A stretch of DNA of 64,000 nucleotides from Pseudomonas sp. Leaf58 (GTDB lineage Bacteria > Pseudomonadota > Gammaproteobacteria > Pseudomonadales > Pseudomonadaceae), in NCBI RefSeq assembly GCF_003627215.1, contig NZ_CP032677.1, positions 1,679,501 to 1,743,500 on the forward strand. Reading direction: 5' to 3'. Position numbers and translations under genes: made by a program. Positions 7,808 through 18,522 of the stretch are shown piece after piece. How positions within the stretch are numbered: position 1 is the stretch's first letter; each line of letters begins with the position of its first letter. Below the pieces are notes generated by a model. That model did no database searches, was not told the origin of the DNA, and was given only the letters and a program-made list of their open reading frames with translations.

Positions 7808-8383
7808 TTAGCCGAGCATCTCGTGCATGGCAATGATCTGCTCGGCCACCTGGATCAGCTTCTGCTGGCGGCTCATGGCTTGGCGGCGCATCAGGGTGTA
7901 GGCCTGTTCTTCGTTGCAGTCCTTCATTTTCATCAGCAAACCCTTGGCCTGCTCGATGCGCTTGCGCTCGGCCAGCTGCTGGTCGCGCGCCAGCAACTGC
8001 GCCTTCAGTGCCTGGTCGCTTTCAAAGCGGGCCATGGCCACATCCAGGATCGGCTGTAGCCGTGCAGCATGGATGCCTTCGACGATGTAGGCGCTGACCC
8101 CCGCCTGGATGGCTCGACGCATAACTCCGGGGTCGTGCTCGTCGGTGAACAGCACGATCGGCCGAGGTTGGTCACGGCTGACCAGCACCACCTGTTCCAT
8201 GACATCGCGGTCCGGTGAATCGGTATCGATCAACACCACGTCCGGGCGCACCGTTTCGACGCAGGCGGGCAGGTCGATGGTCAGGCCTGGGGCTTCGATG
8301 ACCTCGAAGCCGGCCTCGCTCAAGGCCGCCTTGAGGCGGCCGAGTTTGCTCTGGGTGTCGTCGATCAGCAGGATGCGCAACAT
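7808..8383 (-). CDS. nasT: NasT, ANTAR-domain response regulator/antiterminator
   Basis: A 191-residue two-domain protein: an N-terminal receiver-like domain (MLRILLIDDTQSK, phosphoacceptor region VVLIDTDSPDRD) and a C-terminal ANTAR RNA-binding domain (about residues 125-185, including ERKRIEQAKGLLMKMKDCN and EEQAYTLMRRQAMSRQQK). The ANTAR domain binds paired leader hairpins and stops transcription termination when nitrate is present; NasS sequesters NasT without nitrate. The start is ATG 8383, with an AG-rich ribosome site (GAGGGG) in the nasS end; the long open frame upstream of it is not used. The gap to nasS is 11 nt. Confidence 0.93.
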   Translation of the reverse strand: MLRILLIDDTQSKLGRLKAALSEAGFEVIEAPGLTIDLPACVETVRPDVVLIDTDSPDRDVMEQVVLVSRDQPRPIVLFTDEHDPGVMRRAIQAGVSAYIVEGIHAARLQPILDVAMARFESDQALKAQLLARDQQLAERKRIEQAKGLLMKMKDCNEEQAYTLMRRQAMSRQQKLIQVAEQIIAMHEMLG

Positions 8384-8394
8384 GGTGGTCCCCC

Positions 8395-9609
8395 TCACGC
8401 GCCGACACGGGCATCGGGCAAGTCGCCCAAAGCATGGAGGTGGAAACTGCGGGCGTAGCCGTAGGGGTCGCTGCCGTCCCAGCGGGTGCCGTCGATCAGC
8501 AGGCTGCTGCGCATTGGCTGCTCGGCACAAGCGACGCCCAGGCTTTGTGCCGCCTCGCAGTACAGTGCCAGCTGCTGGACCTCACCGGCCACACCAAGGT
8601 AATCGGGGTCGTCGCGCAGTAGGCCCCAGCGGCGGAACTGGGTCATGAACCACATGCCGTCGGACAGGTATGGCAGGTTGGCCCGGCCATGATCGTGCAG
8701 GCGCAGGGCGTGCGGGTCTTGCCATTGGTTGCCCAGGCCATCCTGGTAGTGGCCGAGCAGGCGCGGCTCGATGCGCTCCAGCGGGGTGTCCAGGTAGGCG
8801 CTGCCGCTGAGTAATTGTGCGGTGCTGTGGCGGTTTTCTGGGCTTTGTTCGATGAACCGGCTGGCGGCGAGAATCGCCTTGATCAGTGCGCGGGCACTGT
8901 TTGGGTATTGCTCGGTGAAGGCGCGGGCGCAGGCCAGGACCTTTTCTGGGTGGTCCGGCCAGATCGACTGGCTGGTGGCCAGGGTGAAGCCTTGGCCCTT
9001 GGCCACTGCATCGGCGGCCCAGGGTTCGCCCACGCAGAAGCCGTCGATGCGCCCGGCCTGGATATGCGCAGCCATTTGCGCTGGCGGCAGCACCACGCTG
9101 TCGACGTCGCGCAACGGGTGAATACCCTGGCTGGCCAGCCAGTAATACAGCCACATGGCGTGGGTGCCGGTGGGGAAGGTCTGGGCGAAGGTGAGGCGTG
9201 CGCCATGCTGGTGCACCAGGCGCGCCAATGCTTCAGGGTTGGTCACGCCCTTGCGCTGCAGAGCCGGGGACAGGTTGATGGCCTGGGCATTCTGGTTCAG
9301 CCCCATGAGCACGGCCATGGCGTTGGCGGCGACACCGCCGATGCCCAGGTGCACGGCGTAGACCAGGCCATACAGGCAGTGCGCAGCATCCAGCTCGCCG
9401 CTGACCAGCTTGTCGCGCAGGCCGGCCCAGGAGCCCTGGCGCTTGAGGTTGAGGGTAAGGCCATGTTGCTGGGCGAAGCCCTGGGTGGCGGCGACCACCA
9501 CCGAGGCACAGTCGGTCAGGGCCATGTAGCCGATGTTCAGGCTGGGTTTTTCCGGTGCGTCGCTGCCATTGACCCAGGCCAGGGGCGTTGCTCGGGGTAC
9601 AGTGTTCAC
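8395..9609 (-). CDS. nasS: NasS, nitrate-sensing ABC-solute-binding-like regulator
   Basis: A 404-residue protein of the NrtA/SsuA/NMT1 periplasmic-binding-like fold, used here as a cytoplasmic nitrate sensor: no signal peptide is seen before LNIGYMALTDCAS. Internal motifs include DGFCVGEPWAADAV and the VLMGLNQNAQAINLS region of the nitrate-binding group. NasS holds NasT inactive without nitrate or nitrite. I chose GTG 9609, which has GAGGAA 6 nt upstream, over an ATG 23 codons earlier that would overlap the sigma54 promoter. First gene of the nas operon. Confidence 0.9.
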   Translation of the reverse strand: MNTVPRATPLAWVNGSDAPEKPSLNIGYMALTDCASVVVAATQGFAQQHGLTLNLKRQGSWAGLRDKLVSGELDAAHCLYGLVYAVHLGIGGVAANAMAVLMGLNQNAQAINLSPALQRKGVTNPEALARLVHQHGARLTFAQTFPTGTHAMWLYYWLASQGIHPLRDVDSVVLPPAQMAAHIQAGRIDGFCVGEPWAADAVAKGQGFTLATSQSIWPDHPEKVLACARAFTEQYPNSARALIKAILAASRFIEQSPENRHSTAQLLSGSAYLDTPLERIEPRLLGHYQDGLGNQWQDPHALRLHDHGRANLPYLSDGMWFMTQFRRWGLLRDDPDYLGVAGEVQQLALYCEAAQSLGVACAEQPMRSSLLIDGTRWDGSDPYGYARSFHLHALGDLPDARVGA

Positions 9610-9651
9610 AAGGTTCCTCGCCTGTACGGATAAAGCTGTGGGCTTTGCTGG

Positions 9652-9667
9652 TGCAACCGATGTGCCA
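9652..9667 (-). promoter_or_regulatory. sigma54 (-24/-12) promoter of nasS-nasT-nasA operon
   Basis: On the minus strand the sequence reads TGGCACATCGGTTGCA: a near-perfect match to TGGCAC-N5-TTGCA with exact GG-N10-GC spacing. It lies 42 nt upstream of the nasS GTG. A palindrome GTGCC-AAG-GGCAC (9662-9674) overlaps the -24 element. It implies RpoN control, presumably with NtrC under nitrogen limitation. Confidence 0.85.
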
Positions 9668-9708
9668 AGGGCACCCACGATTTACTGTCCTGTCAGCCCC
9701 GCGCTGGC

Positions 9709-9714
9709 TATAAT
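9709..9714 (+). promoter_or_regulatory. pyrD -10 element
   Basis: Perfect TATAAT 33 nt upstream of the pyrD ATG. No good -35 hexamer lies 17 nt upstream, so the promoter may be weak or activator-assisted. Confidence 0.6.
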
Positions 9715-9747
9715 CGCCCCCTCATTCACCCCGAGCCTTGCCCGCCC

Positions 9748-10770
9748 ATGTATACCCTGGCCCGCCAGCTGCTGTTCAAGCTTTCCCCGGAAACCTCCCA
9801 CGACCTGTCCCTGGACCTGATCGGCGCAGGTGGCCGCCTTGGCCTCAATGGCATGCTGTGCAAGCAGCCGGCGGCATTGCCGGTCACGGTCATGGGCTTG
9901 AACTTCGCCAACCCGGTGGGCCTGGCGGCCGGCCTGGACAAAAACGGCGCGGCTATCGACGGCTTTGCCCAGCTGGGCTTCGGCTTCGTCGAGATCGGCA
10001 CCGTCACCCCGCGCCCGCAGCCGGGTAACCCCAAGCCCCGGCTGTTCCGCCTGCCGGAGGCCACGGCCATCATCAATCGCATGGGCTTCAACAACCTGGG
10101 CGTCGATCACCTGCTCGGCCGAGTGCGGGCAGCACGTTATAAAGGCGTGCTGGGCATCAACATCGGCAAAAACTTCGACACCCCGGTCGAGCGTGCCGTC
10201 GATGACTACCTGATTTGCCTCGACAAGGTGTACACCGACGCCAGCTACATCACGGTCAACGTCAGTTCGCCCAACACCCCGGGCCTGCGCAGCCTGCAAT
10301 TCGGCGATTCGCTCAAGCAACTGCTCGATGCCCTGGCCGAACGCCGCGAGCAACTGGCTGGCACGCATGGCAAGCGCGTGCCGCTGGCAATCAAGATTGC
10401 CCCGGACATGAGCGACGAAGAAACCGCACTGGTGGCCGCTGCCCTGATTGAATCGGGTATGGATGGCGTAATCGCTACCAACACGACATTGGGGCGTGAA
10501 GGTGTCGAAGGGCTGCCGTATGGTGGCGAAGCGGGCGGCTTGTCGGGCGCACCGGTGCTGGAGAAGAGCACCCACATCGTCAAGGTGTTGGCAGCGGAGT
10601 TGGGCGGCAAACTGCCGATCATTGCTGCCGGTGGTATTACCGAAGGCCGTCATGCGGCCGAGAAGATCGCTGCCGGGGCGAGCCTGGTGCAGATTTATTC
10701 GGGCTTCATCTATAAGGGGCCGGCGCTGATTCGCGAAGCGGTGGATGCTATCGCTGCGATGCCGCGGTGA
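9748..10770 (+). CDS. pyrD: dihydroorotate dehydrogenase (quinone), class 2
   Basis: A 340-residue FMN enzyme that oxidises dihydroorotate to orotate in pyrimidine synthesis, passing electrons to ubiquinone at the inner membrane. The N-terminal membrane-association extension ([20 protein letters not shown]) marks class 2. The core shows [20 protein letters not shown], the substrate motif [17 protein letters not shown] with the catalytic Ser, [11 protein letters not shown], and the FMN-phosphate site [22 protein letters not shown]. Length matches the family. It is divergent from nasS and convergent with rmf. Confidence 0.97.
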   Translation: MYTLARQLLFKLSPETSHDLSLDLIGAGGRLGLNGMLCKQPAALPVTVMGLNFANPVGLAAGLDKNGAAIDGFAQLGFGFVEIGTVTPRPQPGNPKPRLFRLPEATAIINRMGFNNLGVDHLLGRVRAARYKGVLGINIGKNFDTPVERAVDDYLICLDKVYTDASYITVNVSSPNTPGLRSLQFGDSLKQLLDALAERREQLAGTHGKRVPLAIKIAPDMSDEETALVAAALIESGMDGVIATNTTLGREGVEGLPYGGEAGGLSGAPVLEKSTHIVKVLAAELGGKLPIIAAGGITEGRHAAEKIAAGASLVQIYSGFIYKGPALIREAVDAIAAMPR

Positions 10771-10819
10771 CCTGATAGAGCCTGCGAAGAAACCAGCGCG
10801 GATGTAGATTCGAACCCAT

Positions 10820-10846
10820 AAAAAAGGGCCCCATCAAGGGGCCCCT
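10820..10846 (-). terminator. rmf intrinsic terminator (between pyrD and rmf)
   Basis: On the minus strand GGGGCCC/GGGCCCC arms around a short loop are followed by a run of T. The plus-strand form AAAAAAGGGCCCCATCAAGG begins the element. It lies in the convergent gap and may also serve pyrD. Confidence 0.85.
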
Positions 10847-10905
10847 GGGCCTTCGCCCGCCGCCCGGATAGGGCGTGCATGGTAAAACGAATTCAGTGTC
10901 CTCGT

Positions 10906-11121
10906 TCAGCCAACGGCGTGATTTTCGTTGAGTCTATGGATGCCAGCGGTGCCAGTCATTCCGTCCCAGTTATCACCGCGACCTTCGCGCCAGCCGTTGA
11001 TCCAGGCTTGGCGAACAGAAGGAAGAGTAAAAGGGCAAAGTTCGCGGGATTTGCCGGTGACCCCGTATTGGTAGCCACGTGAATATGCTCTTTCCAACGG
11101 ATCACGCTTAAGTCTTCTCAT
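10906..11121 (-). CDS. rmf: ribosome modulation factor RMF
   Basis: A 71-residue basic protein that dimerises 70S ribosomes into inactive 100S particles in stationary phase. The conserved RMF features are visible: MRRLKRDPLERAYSRGYQYG at the start, CPFTLPSVRQAWINGWREGR in the middle, and a variable tail. ATG 11121 has GAGGG 9 nt upstream. It has its own terminator and a long structured upstream region, so expression is probably set by transcription in slow growth plus leader structure. Confidence 0.96.
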   Translation of the reverse strand: MRRLKRDPLERAYSRGYQYGVTGKSRELCPFTLPSVRQAWINGWREGRGDNWDGMTGTAGIHRLNENHAVG

Positions 11122-11683
11122 AGGGTGTTGCCCTCACTTGTTGACTGTAATGTCCCGTCGGCCTCTCTGAGGCCGGGCAGAGTCTTTCTGCCGGTTTGCG
11201 CTCGCTGCCGGCGTGGCGAGCTGAAAGTGCCACCTCGTTGCGAAGCGGCCTGAGACCAGTTCTAACGAATGCGCGTCACGGTGTGAATGATCAATTTGTC
11301 ATAAGCACGTAACGTTTCCGAGGGTGAAGGGATAAGTAAATAAATGCGACTCAACCTTGTTTAGCGTTGAGCCCGCTATGATCGGGGTTTGCCGATCATT
11401 GACGTCATTTCGCCAGCGGTACGCGCCGACGAAAGAAATAATTTGTAATGCGACGAAGGGTCACATCGGCCCCAGAATCGCCAGAATTTTTTGTACTGCC
11501 TGATGATCTAAGCTGTCTTTGCCACCGGGCGGGACACGGATCGATCAGGTGGCCCGGTCGCTGCGCGGTGTCATTACCCACACGCAACGGCCACTCGAAC
11601 GCCTGCTGGAAGGGTGTTCGGGCAAACATCGCGGGGCGATGCGTCGCTTCGTCAGTCAAATAGCCCAAGGCTCTGGAATACTC
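11122..11683. other. 562-bp divergent intergenic region between rmf and rlmL
   Basis: No convincing gene. Near rmf, three inverted repeats follow one another: GGCCTC-TCT-GAGGCC (11160-11174), GGCAGA/TCTGCC (about 11176-11193) and GCCGG/CCGGC (about 11192-11214). They would form hairpins in a long rmf mRNA leader. Nearer rlmL there is a perfect palindrome ATGATCGG-N6-CCGATCAT (11378-11399), then TGACGTCA (11400-11407). Small open frames in both directions are not supported. Confidence 0.5.
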
Positions 11684-13876
<2,193 letters not shown>

Positions 13877-13890
13877 GGCGACGAGGTACA

Positions 13891-13919
13891 TTGCGCGGCT
13901 AATGGCCAATAGCTATAAC
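13891..13919 (+). promoter_or_regulatory. sigma70/RpoS-type promoter of the GGDEF gene
   Basis: TTGCGC (13891-13896), a 17-nt spacer and TATAAC (13914-13919), in the form CTATAACT resembling a stationary-phase -10. It lies 51 nt before the start codon and right after the rlmL stop. Confidence 0.5.
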
Positions 13920-13970
13920 TGAGGGCAGGGCAAAATAATCCGCAGGACGCTGACGTGACGAGATGGGTGT

Positions 13971-16361
13971 ATGTCAAAGGGTGGCGTGCGTGCGCGGTTA
14001 CTTGGCCTGTGCTCAGAGGCAGCGTCCGCCTGGGTGGTGGCGTTGGTCGTCCTGGTGGCGGGTGGCCTGCTGACGGCCGTCTTGGCGCTTGCCGCGCAAA
14101 GTTTCTACAAGCAGCAGTTACGCCAGCGTTTCGAGCTGCTGGCCAGCGAGCGCTTCAGCCGAATTGCCGAGCGGTTTGACGAACAGCAGCAGCGCCTGGA
14201 TGGGCTGCGGCGGTTTTTCAGTTTTTCCAACGAAGTCACACCACACGAGTTTGCTGGCTACGCCCGGCCATTGCTGAAGCGGACCCTGGCCTACGCCTGG
14301 GCGCCGCGCGTCGAAGCCGCGCAACGCGCCGAGTTCGAGCGCCAGGCCACTGGGCACTCCGGCCCGGGCTATGCGATCCGCGATCAGGATGAGCGTGGCC
14401 AATGGCACCCCGCACCCCAGCGCGACCATTACTTCCCGGTACTCTATACCCAGTCGGGCGAACTGCCGGGGCTGCCCTATGGGTTAGACCTCGCCGGTCA
14501 AGACGCGCCCCGGGCGGCACTGGCGCGGGCGCTTGGGCCAGGCAGCATGGCGGTGTCCGAGCCACTGACCATGTTCGATACCCTGTCGGACGCGCGCGGC
14601 CTGCTGATGGTGGCGCCGGTGTTTTCCGATGCCAACCCGCACGGCGCGGCAGTAGGTTACGTGATGGCCCTGCTGAGCATGCGCGAGCTGGTCAGTGACG
14701 GGCACCCGGTTGCGGCAGACGACAACCTGGTGGTGCGCATCGTCGACTCTACCGGGCTGCACGGCCCTGAACTGATGTTCGATTCGCAGAACCCGGTGGC
14801 GCCCTTGCCGCTGGAGAGCAACCAGCTGTTGCACTTGGCTGACCACCACCTACAGCTGAGTATTCGGCCGAGCCTGGCCTTCGTGCAGGCCAACCGCTCC
14901 TCGGCGGTGCTGGCGGTGGGCCTGTTGGGCGGCTTGTTGAGCCTGCTGCTCAGCGTCTTGATCTATTGCCTGTTCAGCCAGCGCCAGCGTGCCTTGGCCC
15001 TGGTCGAGCAGCGCACCGCCGAGCTGCAGATCAGCGAGCAGTCCCTGCGTGGTACCCACAACCAACTGCGCAGCGTGTTGGATGCCGCGACCCAGGTGGC
15101 AATCATCGCCACCAACCTCAAGGGCGTGGTCAGCATGTTCAATGCCGGTGCCGAGCGCATGCTCGGTTACCCGGCCAGCGAGGCGATCGGCCTATTGCGC
15201 CTGGAGGACCTGGTGCTGCCCGAGGAGCTGAGCCTGCGTGCCCATGCCTTGAGCCTGCGTTACGGCCGGCCGATTGCCGGCGGCCAGGCCATGTTCGCCG
15301 AAACCGTGCAGGAGCATGGTGCCGAGCCGGGGGAATGGACCTTATTGCGTGCGGATGGCCGCCAATTGGTGGCCAACATGCTGGTCACCGCCATGCTCGA
15401 TGAACAGGGCTTGTGGGTGGGTTACCTGGCGATCTGCATCGATGTCACCGAACGGCGCCGGGTGCATGAGGCGCTGGCGGCGCGTGATCGGTTGCTGGAA
15501 AAGCTCAGTGCCGAGGTGCCGGGTGGCATCTACCAGTACCGTTTGGACGGCAACGGCCATTCGTGTTTTCCGTATGCCAGCATGGGCCTGTACGACATCT
15601 ACGAAGTCGACCTGCAGCAATTGCGCGAGGACGCCACGGCGGTGTTCGAGCGTATCCACCCCGATGACCTGGAGCGCGTGCGCCGCTCGGTACGTTACTC
15701 GGCCGAACACCTGTCGCCCTGGCGCGAAGAGTACCGGGTTTGCCTGCCGCGTGCCGGGTTGCGCTGGGTGCGTGGCGAGGCGACACCGGAAGTGGGCGAG
15801 CAGGGTTGCACCCTGTGGCATGGCTACCTGACGGATATTTCCGACCTCAAGGGCGTGGAGGAAGAGTTGCGTGCGCTGTCGGTTACCGACTCGCTGACGG
15901 GCATCCATAACCGCCGCTACTTCCAGGAACGGCTCAAGATCGAACTGGAACGGGCCCAGCGTGATGGCCTGGCGCTGGCGGTGATCATGATCGACATCGA
16001 TCACTTCAAACGCATCAACGACCGCTTTGGCCATGCTGTGGGTGACCTTGTGCTGCGCAGCCTGTGCCAGCGCATTGCGCAGCGTCTGCGGCGTACCGAT
16101 GTGTTCTGCCGCTTGGGCGGCGAGGAATTCATGGTGCTGTGCCCGGGCAGCGATGGCGAGCAGGCGCGGCTACTGGCGCTGGAGTTGTGGCACGGGGTGC
16201 GCAATGTGCCGGTGGAAGGCGTGGGCAGGGTGACCGCGAGTTTTGGCGTGGCCGGGTGGCGGCTGGGGGAAGGCGCCGATGCCTTGCTGTTGCGCGCGGA
16301 TGCCGGGGTGTATGCGGCCAAGCAGGCCGGGCGGGACCGGGTGGAGGGGGAGTCCGCCTGA
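13971..16361 (+). CDS. CHASE-PAS-PAS-GGDEF diguanylate cyclase
   Basis: A 796-residue membrane sensor that should make cyclic di-GMP. Order: N-terminal membrane helix (about residues 18-45), periplasmic CHASE-type sensor domain (about 75-300), second membrane helix (about 310-340), PAS domain (about 365-490), second PAS-like domain (about 505-630), GGDEF domain (about 635-796). The active-site motif is GGEEF (716-720), a functional variant. An intact inhibitory I-site RRTD (707-710) precedes it by five residues, so product inhibition is expected. No EAL domain. Its own promoter lies upstream and a REPIN downstream. The ligand is unknown. Confidence 0.92.
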   Translation: MSKGGVRARLLGLCSEAASAWVVALVVLVAGGLLTAVLALAAQSFYKQQLRQRFELLASERFSRIAERFDEQQQRLDGLRRFFSFSNEVTPHEFAGYARPLLKRTLAYAWAPRVEAAQRAEFERQATGHSGPGYAIRDQDERGQWHPAPQRDHYFPVLYTQSGELPGLPYGLDLAGQDAPRAALARALGPGSMAVSEPLTMFDTLSDARGLLMVAPVFSDANPHGAAVGYVMALLSMRELVSDGHPVAADDNLVVRIVDSTGLHGPELMFDSQNPVAPLPLESNQLLHLADHHLQLSIRPSLAFVQANRSSAVLAVGLLGGLLSLLLSVLIYCLFSQRQRALALVEQRTAELQISEQSLRGTHNQLRSVLDAATQVAIIATNLKGVVSMFNAGAERMLGYPASEAIGLLRLEDLVLPEELSLRAHALSLRYGRPIAGGQAMFAETVQEHGAEPGEWTLLRADGRQLVANMLVTAMLDEQGLWVGYLAICIDVTERRRVHEALAARDRLLEKLSAEVPGGIYQYRLDGNGHSCFPYASMGLYDIYEVDLQQLREDATAVFERIHPDDLERVRRSVRYSAEHLSPWREEYRVCLPRAGLRWVRGEATPEVGEQGCTLWHGYLTDISDLKGVEEELRALSVTDSLTGIHNRRYFQERLKIELERAQRDGLALAVIMIDIDHFKRINDRFGHAVGDLVLRSLCQRIAQRLRRTDVFCRLGGEEFMVLCPGSDGEQARLLALELWHGVRNVPVEGVGRVTASFGVAGWRLGEGADALLLRADAGVYAAKQAGRDRVEGESA

Positions 16362-16374
16362 GCGTTCACGGGTT

Positions 16375-16470
16375 GCCTGTACCGGCCCTTTCGCGGCTAA
16401 AGCCGCTCCTACACAAGGGCTGTGAAGACCCTGTAGGAGCGGCTTTAGCCGCGAAAGGGCCGGTACAGGC
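16375..16470. repeat. REPIN: perfect inverted REP pair
   Basis: Two 39-bp arms (16375-16413 and 16432-16470) are exact reverse complements, separated by 18 bp. The core is GCGGCTTTAGCCGC, a slightly different REP subtype from the GGGCTTGCCC copies elsewhere in the window. It lies between two converging genes. Confidence 0.9.
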
Positions 16471-16477
16471 TAACCAA

Positions 16478-17935
16478 TCAGTTGGCCGCAGTGCCGCCGG
16501 CCAACTGCGGCTGGCGGTACAGGTCCAGCAGCACTTGGTCGAGCACCTGCGAGGCGCCCCATGGTTTCGGGTCGTTGAGGATCGCCGCCACTGCCCAGGT
16601 ATGGCCGTTACTGTCACGGCTGAAGCCGGCAATCGCCCGCACGGTGTTCAGCGTGCCAGTCTTGATGTGCCCCTCACCCGACATCGCCGTGCGCTTCAGG
16701 CGCTTGCGCATGGTGCCATCCATGCCCACCAGCGGCATCGAGCTCATGAACTCGGCAGCGTAGGGGCTCTTCCAGGCGGCCTGCAGCATCGCGGCCATTT
16801 CGCGGGTACTGACCCGCTCGGCACGCGACAGGCCGGAGCCGTTTTCCATCACCAGGTGCGGCGCGGTAATGCCCTTTTTCGCCAGCCACTGGCGCACCAC
16901 GCGCTGGGCGGCGCGGGCGTCGTCGCCGTCGGCATCGGTGCGGAACTGCGCACCAAGGCTCAGGAACAGCTGCTGGGCCATGGTGTTGTTGCTGTACTTG
17001 TTGATGTCGCGGATCACTTCCACCAAGTCCGGCGAGAAGGCGCGGGCCAGCAGGCGTGCACCCTTGGGCACGTTCTCGAAGCGGTCGCCACCCTGGATGC
17101 TGCCACCCAGTTCGGCCCAGATCGCGCGCACGGCACCGGCGGCGTAGGTGGCGTGGTCGAGCAGTGACAGGTAGGTCTGCGAGTTGCAGCCGTCACCTAG
17201 CTGGCCGCTGACCGTTACGCTGATGCCATCGGCCTGCGGCACCGGGTTGTAGCGCACATCACCCGAGCACTGCTTGGAAGCGACCGCCTTCACTTGGTTG
17301 TCGATGCGGATGCTGGCGATTGGCGGCTCGACTGCGATGGTGACCTTGCCGCCATCGTTACGGGCCACGAAGCGCAAGGCCTTGAGGTTGACCAGCAGCG
17401 AGTCGGGCTTGACCAGGAATGGCTTGTTGTCATCACCGCCGTCATCGTTGAACTGCGGCAGGTTGGGCTGGACGAAGTGGCTACGGTCCAGCACCAGGTC
17501 GCCGGTGATGGTGCGCACGCCATTGGCACGCAGGTCACGCATCAGTAACCACAGCTTTTCCATGTTCAGTTTCGGGTCGCCGCCACCTTTGAGGTACAGG
17601 TTGCCGTTGAGCACGCCGTTGCTCAGGGTGCCGTCGGTGTAGAACTCGGTCTTCCACTGAAAAGTCGGGCCGAGCAGTTCGAGGGCCGCGTAGGTGGTGA
17701 CCAGTTTCATGGTCGAGGCCGGGTTAACCGACACGTCGGCATTGAACACGGTCGGTGTGCCGGGGCCGTCCAGCGGCAGCATCACCAGCGACAACGCCGA
17801 GTCCTGCAGCTTGTTGGCCTTGAGGGCCTGCTGCACTTTGGCGGGCAGGGTGGTATTGACGGCGGCGGCGTGGCTAGGCAGTGCAAGGGGCAACAGCAAG
17901 CCGGCAAGGACGAGGGGACGAAGCGTTTTGATCAT
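16478..17935 (-). CDS. dacB: D-alanyl-D-alanine carboxypeptidase/endopeptidase (PBP4)
   Basis: A 485-residue periplasmic class C penicillin-binding protein that trims peptidoglycan peptides. A signal peptide is clear (MIKTLRPLVLAGLLLPLALP, cleavage near SHAAA). The three active-site motifs are present: STMK (residues 74-77), SNN in INKYSNNTMAQQ, and KTG in HIKTGTLNTV. The family's large insert lies between SxxK and SxN. The ATG 17935 start is followed directly by the signal peptide; the longer open frame has none. In pseudomonads PBP4 loss can induce AmpC; this is family knowledge, not visible here. Confidence 0.94.
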   Translation of the reverse strand: MIKTLRPLVLAGLLLPLALPSHAAAVNTTLPAKVQQALKANKLQDSALSLVMLPLDGPGTPTVFNADVSVNPASTMKLVTTYAALELLGPTFQWKTEFYTDGTLSNGVLNGNLYLKGGGDPKLNMEKLWLLMRDLRANGVRTITGDLVLDRSHFVQPNLPQFNDDGGDDNKPFLVKPDSLLVNLKALRFVARNDGGKVTIAVEPPIASIRIDNQVKAVASKQCSGDVRYNPVPQADGISVTVSGQLGDGCNSQTYLSLLDHATYAAGAVRAIWAELGGSIQGGDRFENVPKGARLLARAFSPDLVEVIRDINKYSNNTMAQQLFLSLGAQFRTDADGDDARAAQRVVRQWLAKKGITAPHLVMENGSGLSRAERVSTREMAAMLQAAWKSPYAAEFMSSMPLVGMDGTMRKRLKRTAMSGEGHIKTGTLNTVRAIAGFSRDSNGHTWAVAAILNDPKPWGASQVLDQVLLDLYRQPQLAGGTAAN

Positions 17936-18082
17936 AGTGAGTACATACCCTACGGCGAGGGAAAAGGGCATTGGGGCTGTATGGGATGATGGCCCCAGGA
18001 CGATACGCATTATGCCCCAAGCGCAGCGACGATGCGCCACGTTCGACGGAAAAGCACCACTAATAGAGAAGGACATTACCCA

Positions 18083-18114
18083 TAAAAAAGGCCACCCCTA
18101 TAGGGTGGCCTTTT
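18083..18114 (-). terminator. yggL terminator hairpin
   Basis: GGCCACCC / GGGTGGCC arms around TATA, flanked by A6 on the left and T4 on the right on the plus strand. On the minus strand it ends in six T. It follows the yggL stop. Confidence 0.88.
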
Positions 18115-18136
18115 CAGCGATCGCGTCGGGCTGCTA

Positions 18137-18481
18137 TCACTCAGCCTTGTTGACCGGCTTTTCTGGGTACCAGGCGTCCAGCAGTGGGCTGACTTCGATC
18201 TTGGTCAGTTCGCTGCGGCCTTTGAGCCAGGCTTCAACGGCTGCACGCTGTTCTTCGCTGACCGAGCCACGCTTGACCGAGCACACCAGGCCGAAATCGT
18301 CACCGCCTACATAGTCCAAGCCGTTGGCGTCCATGGCTTCTGCCAGGAACGCGTCGAGGAAAGCATCGATTGCCTGGTCATCCAGATCTTCCTTGAACTC
18401 CAGGTTCAGCTCGAAGCCCAATTCCTGGAACTCGTCGACACACAGCTTCTTGCGCAGACGACGGGAGCGGTTTGTGGCCAT
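18137..18481 (-). CDS. yggL: YggL-family 50S ribosome-binding protein (DUF469)
   Basis: A 114-residue acidic protein of the YggL/DUF469 family. The family signature is seen in RRLRKKLCVDEFQELGFELN and LDAFLAEAMDANGLDYVGGD. The E. coli member associates with the 50S subunit. Single gene with its own terminator, ahead of dacB. The start ATG 18481 is followed by the family N terminus (MATNRSRRLRKKL). Confidence 0.88.
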   Translation of the reverse strand: MATNRSRRLRKKLCVDEFQELGFELNLEFKEDLDDQAIDAFLDAFLAEAMDANGLDYVGGDDFGLVCSVKRGSVSEEQRAAVEAWLKGRSELTKIEVSPLLDAWYPEKPVNKAE

Positions 18482-18522
18482 GAAACAATCCTCTTAGGTA
18501 ATAACGCCGCGCAGTCTACCAG

